NCBI GenBank assembly: GCA_016285615.1
Contig: JAEERB010000094.1
Span: forward strand, 1-9,502
DNA length: 9,502 nt
Reading direction: 5' to 3'
Source of the DNA: Bacteroidales bacterium
GTDB lineage: Bacteria; Bacteroidota; Bacteroidia; Bacteroidales; WCHB1-69
Shown here: in pieces, positions 1 through 8,268 of the stretch
Numbering within the stretch: position 1 is the stretch's first letter
Layout of the letters: every line of letters starts with the position of its first letter
The notes under the pieces: model-generated
The model's input: the letters and a program-made list of their open reading frames with translations, nothing else
What the model was told of the DNA's origin: nothing
The model's database searches: none
Translations under genes and position numbers: made by a program

Positions 1-1817
1 CCATGTTCCACAAACGTGTCGCCAATGGCTACCGCATACAGTCTGTTGGCATAATGGTTATCTTCCAAAAATTCGGATACAGCCGAATAAAGTCCACCCT
101 TCTTCACACCGTCTTCCACCGTAATCCAAACAGGATAGCGTTTGGATAATTCATGTAACATATTTTCATCCAACGGCTTAAGGAAGCGTATATCCACATG
201 GGCGGGATGCAGCCCTTCGGTTTCCAGTTGGGCAATCGCCTTCTGCACATTGTTGGCGAGCGGTCCTAACGAAAGGAACAGCACCTTTTCGCCCTCCTGT
301 AACATTTCGGCGCGACCAATTTCCAGTGTGTGCATCTCCTTTTTCCAGTCGGTCAGCACGCCGCGGCCACGCGGGTAGCGGATGGCGAAAGGATGCTCGC
401 GATGGCGGTAGGCCGTGAACATCAGGTTGCGCAGCTCGATTTCGTTACGTGGCGAGGCGATAATCATGTTGGGCACCGAGCGTAGGAATGCCAGGTCGAA
501 CACGCCGTGGTGGGTGGCGCCGTCTTCTCCTACAAGGCCGCCGCGGTCGATACAGAAGATGACAGGCAGATCTTGCAGTGCCACATCGTGAATAATCTGA
601 TCATAAGCCCGTTGCAGGAACGACGAGTAGATATTGCAGAAGGGGATATAGCCTTGCGTAGCCATGCCTGCTGAGAAGGTGACGGCATGCTGTTCGGCGA
701 TGCCCACGTCGAACACGCGCTCGGGAAAAACGGCCGCCATGGTGGTCAGCGAGCAGCCCGTAGCCATGGCTGGCGTGATGCCCACAATCTTCTCGTCTTG
801 ACGAGCCAACTCAAGAATGGTGTCGCCAAAAACATCCTGGAACTTAGGTGGTTGGCCTTCGGTGTCAGCCTCTAAGATCTCACCCGTATCGGGATTGAAC
901 AGGCCGGGGGCATGGTAGGTGGTCTGGTCCGATTCGGCCAGGCGCAAACCTTTGCCCTTCACAGTGATAGCATGCAGCAAACGAGGACCTTGCACCTTTT
1001 TCAAGTCGCGGAGCACCTTCACCAGATAGACCACATCGTGACCATCGACGGGGCCGAAGTAGCGGAATCCCAAGCTCTGGAAGAGGTTGCTGCCACGAAG
1101 GAGGAAGCCCTTGATGACGTTGCCCGCCTTACTCAAGAAATTCACAAACTTACTCTGACCGTCTTTTTTATTCTGTGTGAAGAAGTTCCACACGCGATTC
1201 TTATAGTAATTGTAGGTCGGCGACGAGGTGATTCGCAACAAGTAGCGACTCATCGCACCCACATTTTTATCAATAGCTATCTTGTTATCATTCAAAATGA
1301 TAAGCATATTGGCATTGGTAGCACCTGCTTGATTCATCGCCTCGAAAGCCATGCCACCACCCATCGCGCCGTCGCCAATCACAGCGATATGGTTCTGCTC
1401 GGTGTTGCCTGCCAACTTGTTTGCCACTGCCATACCCAAAATAGCTGATACAGAAGTCGATGAATGTCCAGTACCGAACGAGTCGTACTCACTTTCCGAC
1501 ATTTTTGGGAAGCCGCTGATGCCGCCGTAGCAGCGGTTGGTATGGAAGCGATCCTTACGGCCCGTGATAATCTTATGGCAATAGGCCTGATGTCCCACGT
1601 CCCACACTAACTTATCATGAGGCGTATCGAACACATAATGGATGGCCACCGTCAGTTCGATGGTACCCAGGCTGGCACCCAGGTGGCCTGGGTTATGGGC
1701 CGTTTCGTTAATAATAAAATCGCGCAACTCATCGCACAATGCCGGCAACTCCGACACTTTCAGTTTCCGAAGGTCGGATGGCAATTCAATATGATTCAAG
1801 TATTTATACTCTTTCAT
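1..1817 (-). CDS. dxs: 1-deoxy-D-xylulose-5-phosphate synthase (3' end cut off by window)
   Basis: A cytoplasmic thiamine-diphosphate enzyme. It condenses pyruvate with glyceraldehyde 3-phosphate to give DXP, the entry point of the MEP isoprenoid pathway and a precursor for thiamine and pyridoxal. I translated the minus strand by hand from ATG at 1817; it stays open for 605 full codons to the window edge. Family motifs run in order: PGHLGASLG (residues 43-51, with the active-site His at 45), VWDVGHQAY (71-79), the ThDP/Mg motif GDGAM (148-152), LNDNKIAID (175-183), GPVDGHD (255-261), DVGIAEQHAVT (370-380, with the catalytic Glu at 375), and DRGGLVGEDGATHHG (424-438). The C-terminal transketolase domain (roughly 490-600) is present to near its end. 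DXS proteins are usually about 620-640 residues, so perhaps 20-30 are missing off the left edge. It is transcribed divergently from atpH. The assignment is very secure. Confidence 0.98.
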   Translation of the reverse strand, partial: MKEYKYLNHIELPSDLRKLKVSELPALCDELRDFIINETAHNPGHLGASLGTIELTVAIHYVFDTPHDKLVWDVGHQAYCHKIITGRKDRFHTNRCYGGISGFPKMSESEYDSFGTGHSSTSVSAILGMAVANKLAGNTEQNHIAVIGDGAMGGGMAFEAMNQAGATNANMLIILNDNKIAIDKNVGAMSRYLLRITSSPTYNYYKNRVWNFFTQNKKDGQSKFVNFLSKAGNVIKGFLLRGSNLFQSLGFRYFGPVDGHDVVYLVKVLRDLKKVQGPRLLHAITVKGKGLRLAESDQTTYHAPGLFNPDTGEILEADTEGQPPKFQDVFGDTILELARQDEKIVGITPAMATGCSLTTMAAVFPERVFDVGIAEQHAVTFSAGMATQGYIPFCNIYSSFLQRAYDQIIHDVALQDLPVIFCIDRGGLVGEDGATHHGVFDLAFLRSVPNMIIASPRNEIELRNLMFTAYRHREHPFAIRYPRGRGVLTDWKKEMHTLEIGRAEMLQEGEKVLFLSLGPLANNVQKAIAQLETEGLHPAHVDIRFLKPLDENMLHELSKRYPVWITVEDGVKKGGLYSAVSEFLEDNHYANRLYAVAIGDTFVEH

Positions 1818-1849
1818 AAGCGAGTTATGCGCAAAGGCAAAATGCGTGG

Positions 1850-1857
1850 CAAAAATA
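1850..1857 (-). promoter_or_regulatory. Candidate dxs promoter, -7 element
   Basis: The minus strand reads TATTTTTG, an exact match to the Bacteroidota -7 consensus TAnnTTTG. Transcription would start near 1843 and give a leader of about 26 nt before the dxs ATG at 1817. I see no clear TTTG -33 element at the usual 19-21 bp spacing. The call rests on the motif and its position only. A second, poorer match (TGCCTTTG, 1832-1839) lies closer to the start codon. Confidence 0.45.
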
Positions 1858-1895
1858 CAAAATTTATGAGGAACTGTCTATTTCATTTTTAAAAC

Positions 1896-1921
1896 GTGGT
1901 CGTAGCACGCTACGCCCCCAC
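1896..1921. repeat. Imperfect hairpin in the dxs/atpH divergent region
   Basis: CGTAG (1901-1905) pairs with CTACG (1910-1914) around a 4-nt loop, and the outer GTGG (1896-1899) can pair with CCAC (1918-1921) across a small internal bulge. It stands out as G/C-rich in an otherwise A/T-rich spacer. No gene ends here, because both neighbours start from this region, so a terminator role is not expected. It could be an operator or simply chance. Confidence 0.3.
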
Positions 1922-2019
1922 AATCCAACCTAAAATCACCATTATTCAACCCTAAAAAACACCTCACAAAAATCTTTTCATTTTTTCACTTTCAGGCTTC
2001 AGCATTTCATATTTTTTAT

Positions 2020-2027
2020 TATTTTTG
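2020..2027 (+). promoter_or_regulatory. Candidate atpHAG promoter, -7 element
   Basis: TATTTTTG matches the Bacteroidota -7 consensus TAnnTTTG exactly and is the same octamer found for dxs on the other strand. Transcription would start near 2034, giving a leader of about 52 nt before the atpH ATG at 2087. The -33 region (about 1996-2000) has no good TTTG. This motif suggests atpH-atpA-atpG begins its own transcript here. Confidence 0.45.
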
Positions 2028-2086
2028 CGAGCTACTTGCAGAAGATTGAATTATCATTCATCATTTGAGGACCAAAAAGATAATCT

Positions 2087-2644
2087 ATGAAAAGCCAAAA
2101 ATTAGCCGGCAGATATGCGAATGCGCTTTATGAATTTGCGGTTCAAGAGAATAAACTCGAGGAAACTTACAAGGACATACTAACTCTCAAGGAAGTCTTT
2201 CACGAAAACAGCGAATTGAAAGCGGTCATCGAAAGTCCCGTTATCACGCCGGATAAGAAGAAAAACATCTTTGCGGCTCTTTTTGAACACAAGATCAGTG
2301 CTGTAAGTTATGGTTTCCTCTCGCTCATCATCCAAAAGAAGCGCGAACCCGCTCTGCTGATGATTTTCGACGAATTCATCCGTCTGTACAACAAGCATCA
2401 CAACATCCGCATCGCCCAATTCACTACGGCGGTAGCCATCAGCGATGCCTTGGCCGAACGCATCAAAGCCGTTTTGGAGGAACAGACCAAATCGACCATT
2501 GAGTTACAGCGCATTGTGAATCCCGAACTGATTGGCGGGTTCATTGTCAAGATTGACGACTTCCTTGTTGACACCAGCCTAATTGGCCGCATCAACAAAC
2601 TGAAACAAGAATTTTCGAACAATGTATATCAAGCCGGTTTCTAA
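2087..2644 (+). CDS. atpH: F1Fo ATP synthase subunit delta
   Basis: The delta subunit sits on top of the F1 head and ties it to the peripheral stalk (subunit b), so the catalytic head does not turn with the rotor. The 185-residue length is normal for the family. The N-terminal LAGRYANALYEFA (residues 6-18) is typical of the helical OSCP/delta domain. The C-terminal NPELIGGF (145-152), followed by DTSLIGRINKL (162-172), is the family signature. The ATG at 2087 follows an A-rich leader with no Shine-Dalgarno sequence, as usual in Bacteroidota. It is first of three co-directional atp genes, 42 bp before atpA. The gene encoding its stalk partner, atpF, would normally lie immediately upstream but is absent; dxs lies there in the opposite direction. 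Confidence 0.97.
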   Translation: MKSQKLAGRYANALYEFAVQENKLEETYKDILTLKEVFHENSELKAVIESPVITPDKKKNIFAALFEHKISAVSYGFLSLIIQKKREPALLMIFDEFIRLYNKHHNIRIAQFTTAVAISDALAERIKAVLEEQTKSTIELQRIVNPELIGGFIVKIDDFLVDTSLIGRINKLKQEFSNNVYQAGF

Positions 2645-2686
2645 GCCGACATTATCAAGATAAAAATCACGAATAAACAAACTAAT

Positions 2687-4276
<1,590 letters not shown>

Positions 4277-4303
4277 CATCTCATAAACTAAGAAATATTC
4301 ATT

Positions 4304-5182
4304 ATGGGAAGTCTAAAAGAGATTAGAATCAGGATTGCATCGGTCGAGTCCACGCAGAAGATTACGGGTGCGATGAAGATGGTGTCAGCAGCCAAGCTGC
4401 GCCGCGCGCAAAACGCCATCATCAGCCTGCGCCCCTACTCTAACAAGCTGAACGAGATCCTGCAAAACCTCTCTTCTTCCGCTGAAAGCATGGCCGACAT
4501 GCCGCTTTTCGCCACCCGCGACATTGAGAATGTGGTGCTGGTGGTCATCTCCTCCAACCGAGGATTGTGCGGCAGTTTCAACTCCAATGTGGTGAAGGAG
4601 GCAAGACACCTGATTGAAACCAAATACGCCAAACAGGCAGCCGCCGGCAAGCTGAAAATCATCTGCTTGGGTAAAAAAGCAAAGGAGCAACTCGCTAAGA
4701 CTTACGACGTTATCCAGTGCAACGAAGCACTCATCGACACGCCCGTCTTCAACGAAGTGGCCCAGATTGCCCAGTTCCTGATGGACGGCTTTGCCAACAA
4801 GACCATCGACAAGGTGGACATCATCTACAACCGGTTCATCAACCCGGCCACCCAAAAGTTGGTGGTGGAGAATTACCTGCCCGTACAGCAACTTGGCGAT
4901 GGCACAGAGAAGAAGCAGTTGAACGACTACATCTTCGAGCCTTCGAAAGAAGAGATTCTGGAAGAGCTCATTCCCAAGATTATGAAACTGCAACTCTACA
5001 AGACGCTCATCGACTCCATCGCTTCGGAACACGGCGCCCGTATGACCGCAATGCACAAGGCTACCGACAATGCCACCGAGATTCTGAAAGACCTGCGTCT
5101 CAAGTACAACAACGCCCGTCAGTCGGCTATCACCAACGAGTTGATTGAGATTGTGAGCGGTGCCGAGGCGTTGAACGGATAA
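4304..5182 (+). CDS. atpG: F1Fo ATP synthase subunit gamma
   Basis: The gamma subunit is the central rotor shaft. Its two terminal helices form a coiled coil inside the alpha3beta3 head and couple proton flow through Fo to ATP synthesis. The length of 292 residues is normal. The N-terminal helix has the classic pattern IASVESTQKITGAMKMVSAAK (residues 11-31). The Rossmann-like middle contains SNRGLCGSFN (84-93). The C-terminal helix carries SEHGARMTAMHKATDNA (241-257). It begins 27 bp after atpA and is the last atp gene here. In many Bacteroidota, atpG closes an atpBEFHAG run and atpD-atpC lie apart. Here the beta, epsilon, a, b and c genes are all outside the window. Confidence 0.98.
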   Translation: MGSLKEIRIRIASVESTQKITGAMKMVSAAKLRRAQNAIISLRPYSNKLNEILQNLSSSAESMADMPLFATRDIENVVLVVISSNRGLCGSFNSNVVKEARHLIETKYAKQAAAGKLKIICLGKKAKEQLAKTYDVIQCNEALIDTPVFNEVAQIAQFLMDGFANKTIDKVDIIYNRFINPATQKLVVENYLPVQQLGDGTEKKQLNDYIFEPSKEEILEELIPKIMKLQLYKTLIDSIASEHGARMTAMHKATDNATEILKDLRLKYNNARQSAITNELIEIVSGAEALNG

Positions 5183-5214
5183 TCATTCTGACGCTACAAA
5201 AAAACATTCATAAC

Positions 5215-5242
5215 AGGTCGTATATAGCTCTATATACGACCT
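5215..5242. terminator. Perfect 13-bp inverted repeat after atpG: terminator or operator
   Basis: AGGTCGTATATAG (5215-5227) is followed after 2 nt by its exact reverse complement (5230-5242). In RNA this makes a strong hairpin, though the apical loop must open to about 4 nt. Only three T residues follow (5242-5244), so it is a weak match to a classical intrinsic terminator. It begins 33 bp after the atpG stop and ends 22 bp before the kdgK ATG, so it may end the atp transcript. Being so symmetric and so close to kdgK, it could instead be an operator or attenuator for the kinase gene. I find no TAnnTTTG element between atpG and kdgK. Confidence 0.6.
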
Positions 5243-5263
5243 TTACATTAAATAAAAGAACCC

Positions 5264-6301
5264 ATGAAGAAAGTTGTTAACTTTGGTGAAATCATGCTGC
5301 GACTGGCCACACCCGACTACTTGCGTTTTGGTCAGGCAACCCAATTCAACGCCACCTTTGGCGGCGGCGAAGCCAATGTGGCCGTCTCTTTGGCCAACTA
5401 CGGCATTCCGTCGGTCTATGTGACCAGATTGCCAGAAAACGACATTGCAGAGAGCTGCATCCGCGAGTTGCGCAAGTATGGTGTTGACACCCAGCATATT
5501 GTTCGCGGCGGCGACCGCATAGGCATCTATTTCTTAGAAACGGGTGCTGTAGCACGTTCCAGCAAAGTTATATACGACCGCGCCCACTCGGCCATTGCTG
5601 AGATTAAGCCGGGCATGGTTGACTGGGAGAAAGTTTTCAGCGATGCAGGCTGGTTCCACTGGACGGGCATCACGCCTGCCATTTCGCAGGGAGCCGCCGA
5701 CGCCTGCCTCGAAGCTGTGGAGATAGCTAACCGCATGGGATTGACCGTTTCGTGCGACCTCAACTACCGCAAGAACCTGTGGAAATACGGAAAGACAGCA
5801 TCTGAAGTGATGCCCGCCTTGGTTAAAGGGTGCCATGTCATCTTAGGTAATGAAGAAGATGCAGAGAAAGTCTTTGGCATCAAGCCCGAGGCTTTCGACG
5901 CCGAAAAGACTGGCGGAAAGGTAGATGCGGGCTCATTTGAGAGCGTATGCCGCCAACTGGCCGCCATGTTCCCGCAAGCCCAGAAGATTGCCATCACCCT
6001 GCGCGGCGCCATCAACGCCAACCACAACACCTGGGGCGGCTGCATATACTCGAACGGCACGCTGAAGCAATCGCGCCGATACGACATCACGCATATCGTT
6101 GACCGTGTAGGCGGCGGCGACTCGTTCATGGGCGGCCTGATTTACGGCTTGCTGACCTACAATGACGACCAGAAAGCCATCGACTTTGCCGCAGCAGCTT
6201 CTTGCCTGAAACACACTATCTTAGGTGACTTCAACATGGTCACCGCCAAGGAAGTGGAAATGCTGATGAATGGCTCGGGCAGCGGACGCGTGGTGCGCTA
6301 A
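5264..6301 (+). CDS. kdgK: 2-keto-3-deoxygluconate kinase, PfkB family
   Basis: The predicted reaction is ATP-dependent phosphorylation of 2-keto-3-deoxygluconate to KDPG, which KDPG aldolase then splits to pyruvate and glyceraldehyde 3-phosphate. This is the end of hexuronate, pectin or alginate breakdown. The 345-residue protein shows the PfkB fold. It has an N-terminal FGEIMLRL (7-14), a first PfkB signature region GGGEANVAVSLA (33-44), RIGIYFLETGA (85-95), YDRAHSA (104-110), and the second signature DRVGGGDSF (280-288) with D286 as the catalytic base. The C-terminal AAASCLKHTI (310-319) and SGRVVR ending (340-345) resemble, from memory, the KdgK of Thermotoga maritima and Bacteroides rather than ribokinase or fructokinase. 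Substrate is inferred from this subfamily likeness. No aldolase or isomerase gene is adjacent. It starts 81 bp after atpG and converges on hisS with a 6-bp gap. Confidence 0.88.
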   Translation: MKKVVNFGEIMLRLATPDYLRFGQATQFNATFGGGEANVAVSLANYGIPSVYVTRLPENDIAESCIRELRKYGVDTQHIVRGGDRIGIYFLETGAVARSSKVIYDRAHSAIAEIKPGMVDWEKVFSDAGWFHWTGITPAISQGAADACLEAVEIANRMGLTVSCDLNYRKNLWKYGKTASEVMPALVKGCHVILGNEEDAEKVFGIKPEAFDAEKTGGKVDAGSFESVCRQLAAMFPQAQKIAITLRGAINANHNTWGGCIYSNGTLKQSRRYDITHIVDRVGGGDSFMGGLIYGLLTYNDDQKAIDFAAAASCLKHTILGDFNMVTAKEVEMLMNGSGSGRVVR

Positions 6302-6307
6302 CACAAA

Positions 6308-7675
6308 TTATTTGAGAATATCTTTTAAATACGCAACCAATTGGGCGATCGACATACTTTGTTGTTCGCCCGATTCCATATTTTTAAGGGTATAAACCTG
6401 ATTGTTCATCTCCTCTTCGCCGGCCATCACCACAAACGGTATTGACTTGGCATTGGCATAATTCATCTGCTTGCCGATTTTGGTGCGGTCGGGGAAAATT
6501 TCGCAGGCGATGCCTTCTACGCGCAAAGCTTGGAGCGCCGACAGCGCATACTTTTCTTCCTTCTCGCCAAAGTTGAGCAACAGCACCTTCACTGGCGAAG
6601 CGATTCCTGCGGGGAAGAGGTTCAACTCATTAAGAACATCATAGATGCGCTCGGCACCATAGGAGATGCCCACGCCCGACATGTTCTTCAGGCCGAAGAT
6701 GCCCGTCAGGTCATCGTAGCGTCCACCGCCCGAGATGCTGCCAATAGCCACATCCATGGCCTTTACCTCGAAAATGGCGCCCGTATAATAGTTGAGGCCG
6801 CGAGCCAAAGTAATATCCAACTCAATGGGTGAGTTGAGGTTAAAGAGGGCAACATAGTTGAGTACGGTCTGCACCTCATCCACACCGCGCATACCTATTT
6901 CGCTGTTGGCAAACACTTTGCGCAACTGATCCAATTTTTCTTCGTTGCTGCCGCCAAAAGCGAAGAACGGCTGCATCTTGGCGATAGACTCTTCAGAGAG
7001 GCCACGCTCGGCCAGCTCGGCACACACATTCTCCAAGCCAATCTTGTCGAGCTTGTCGATGGCAGTACAGATGTCCACCACTTTGTCGGGGGCACCCACC
7101 ACCTCGGCAATGCCTGTCAGGATTTTGCGGTTATTGATTTTTATGGTCACCTTAATGCCGAACGTGGAGAAAATCTCGTCGGTAATCTGCATCAGCTCGG
7201 CCTCATTGAGCAACGAGTTACTGCCAATCACATCGGCATCACACTGGTAAAACTCTCTGTATCTGCCTTTTTGAGGACGGTCGGCGCGCCAAACGGGCTG
7301 CATCTGGTAGCGTTTGAAAGGGAACGAAAGTTCGTTCTGGTGTTGCACCACAAAGCGGGCAAACGGCACGGTAAGGTCGTAACGCAAACCCTTCTCGCAG
7401 ATTTTCGTAGCCAAGCGGTTGATATTCTCATCGTTAAAATCGACACCCTTGGCAAAATCGCCCGAATTGAGGATTTTAAAAAGCAGACGGTCGCCCTCTT
7501 CGCCATACTTGCCCATCAATGTTGAGAGATTCTCCATCGAGGGAGTTTCAATCGGCAGGTAGGCGTGCTTCTCGAACACGGAGCGGATGACATTGAAAAT
7601 ATAGTTGCGGCGAATCATCTCCATAGGAGAAAAATCGCGGGTTCCTTTTGGAATAGAAGGTTTTACATTAGCCAT
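6308..7675 (-). CDS. hisS: Histidine-tRNA ligase
   Basis: A cytoplasmic class II aminoacyl-tRNA synthetase that charges tRNA-His. From the ATG at 7675 the protein has 455 residues, longer than E. coli HisRS (424) and in the range I recall for Bacteroidota. Landmarks in order are GTRDFSP (11-17), RYDLT (98-102), motif 2 with [16 protein letters not shown] (129-144), the histidine-binding [10 protein letters not shown] (290-299), and motif 3 GGRYDDL (317-323) with GISYGAERI (336-344). An anticodon-binding domain fills about 360-455. The frame is open back to a TTG at 7699, but I chose 7675. It is the first ATG, it gives the [11 protein letters not shown] start usual for the family, and the longer version would overlap a candidate promoter element. 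Confidence 0.98.
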   Translation of the reverse strand: MANVKPSIPKGTRDFSPMEMIRRNYIFNVIRSVFEKHAYLPIETPSMENLSTLMGKYGEEGDRLLFKILNSGDFAKGVDFNDENINRLATKICEKGLRYDLTVPFARFVVQHQNELSFPFKRYQMQPVWRADRPQKGRYREFYQCDADVIGSNSLLNEAELMQITDEIFSTFGIKVTIKINNRKILTGIAEVVGAPDKVVDICTAIDKLDKIGLENVCAELAERGLSEESIAKMQPFFAFGGSNEEKLDQLRKVFANSEIGMRGVDEVQTVLNYVALFNLNSPIELDITLARGLNYYTGAIFEVKAMDVAIGSISGGGRYDDLTGIFGLKNMSGVGISYGAERIYDVLNELNLFPAGIASPVKVLLLNFGEKEEKYALSALQALRVEGIACEIFPDRTKIGKQMNYANAKSIPFVVMAGEEEMNNQVYTLKNMESGEQQSMSIAQLVAYLKDILK

Positions 7676-7696
7676 AACTTGCGTTTTTTCAGAACG

Positions 7697-7704
7697 CAAA
7701 GGTA
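7697..7704 (-). promoter_or_regulatory. Candidate hisS promoter, -7 element
   Basis: The minus strand reads TACCTTTG, an exact TAnnTTTG match. Transcription would start near 7690, leaving a short leader of about 15 nt before the hisS ATG at 7675. It lies just downstream of the terminator of the preceding small gene, so hisS appears to have independent transcription. No convincing -33 TTTG is visible at the expected spacing. Confidence 0.5.
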
Positions 7705-7727
7705 CGAATAATTTTCATTCGGCTAAG

Positions 7728-7758
7728 AAAAAAGGCTGTCGGAGAATTACCGGCAGCC
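7728..7758 (-). terminator. Intrinsic terminator of the small gene upstream of hisS
   Basis: On the minus strand, GGCTGCCGG (7758-7750) pairs with CCGACAGCC (7742-7734) around a 7-nt loop, with one C-A mismatch in nine pairs. Six T residues (7733-7728) follow directly. This is a textbook intrinsic terminator. It begins 7 nt after the stop codon of the small open frame at 7766-7927, which supports that frame being transcribed. Confidence 0.85.
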
Positions 7759-7765
7759 CTACCTG

Positions 7766-7927
7766 TTAGTTGTTTACGAAAACAAACGAACCTACGAAGG
7801 GGGATTGGATGACATCCAGTGACTTTGAATAATTGAGGATATTCTCGATGACCGAGGCGCGAGGTTTCTCCAATCTGGTGGTTTTCAATTTTTTAGCAGG
7901 TTTCACAAGGGTATCATTTTTATCCAT
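7766..7927 (-). CDS. Small basic protein of unknown function (53 aa)
   Basis: I do not recognise this gene. It encodes 53 residues from ATG at 7927. A longer reading from a TTG at 7954 would add nine residues but is less likely. The N-terminal part is strongly basic: KPAKKLK at 9-15, then TTRLEKPR at 16-23. By count there are nine Lys/Arg against five Asp/Glu. A probable short helix (about 24-38, ASVIENILNYSKSLD) follows, then a hydrophobic end with FVGSFVFV (44-51). There is no signal peptide, transmembrane segment or cysteine. Reality is supported by an intrinsic terminator right after the stop and a candidate promoter upstream (7983-8015). The basic charge would suit nucleic-acid or ribosome contact, but that is only a guess. 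It lies upstream of hisS on the same strand but is separated by the terminator. Confidence 0.65.
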   Translation of the reverse strand: MDKNDTLVKPAKKLKTTRLEKPRASVIENILNYSKSLDVIQSPFVGSFVFVNN

Positions 7928-7982
7928 AGGCGGGTATATTAATTGAATAATCAAAACACTTAATTGAAACGCAAAAGATGTT

Positions 7983-8015
7983 CAAATATTGTCAGTGTTT
8001 TATTTAAAACGCAAA
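7983..8015 (-). promoter_or_regulatory. Candidate promoter of the small basic protein gene
   Basis: On the minus strand a TTTG -33 element (8015-8012) is separated by exactly 21 bp from AATATTTG (7990-7983), which matches the -7 consensus TAnnTTTG at all but the first base. The spacing fits the 19-21 bp described for Bacteroides promoters. Transcription would start near 7977, about 50 nt before the ATG at 7927. Confidence 0.45.
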
Positions 8016-8066
8016 AAAAAGTCATAATTTTTATATTTAGTTGTGGGATAATAAAATAAAACAATG

Positions 8067-8268
8067 TTCTTTTTCTTTGCTGCGCCAAAGAAAAGAACCA
8101 AAAGATAAGGACGCACTTCGATATCCAAGAACCCTGTTTAGGGGTTCCCGCTCGGTAGCCAGGGGTTGAGGGCGCGCAGCGACCGATACCCCTGGGCGGG
8201 ATATGCCAACATATCCCATGCGGCGCCGTAATAATAGTAGAGATGGAACCATAAGGAAATGCGCCGCA
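8067..8268. repeat. Structured intergenic element made of successive inverted repeats
   Basis: This 200-bp stretch has no credible gene but five inverted repeats in a row. They are TTCTTTTTCTTTG (8067-8079) with CAAAGAAAAGAA (8086-8097); AACCC (8130-8134) with GGGTT (8142-8146); CCAGGGGT (8159-8166) with ACCCCTGG (8188-8195); GGGATATG (8198-8205) with CATATCCC (8210-8217), loop CCAA; and TGCGGCGC (8219-8226) with GCGCCGCA (8261-8268). The middle is far more G/C-rich than the flanks. Its first part, read forward, would give FFFFAAPKKRTKR, a string I recall from intergenic repeats in Bacteroidales genomes. I infer a dispersed repeat, possibly transcribed as structured RNA. Only a genome search can settle copy number. 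Confidence 0.6.

Noticed and set aside
912..1448. 178-codon open frame on the plus strand
   Set aside because: It lies opposite dxs, whose reading frame I checked codon by codon and which carries all family motifs.
1832..1839. TGCCTTTG as the dxs promoter on the minus strand
   Set aside because: It misses the invariant A of TAnnTTTG and would leave a leader of only about 8 nt; the exact match at 1850-1857 is better.
4385..5056. 223-codon open frame on the minus strand inside atpG
   Set aside because: It is the antisense shadow of atpG, with a low-complexity V/L/H/D-rich translation and no recognisable motif.
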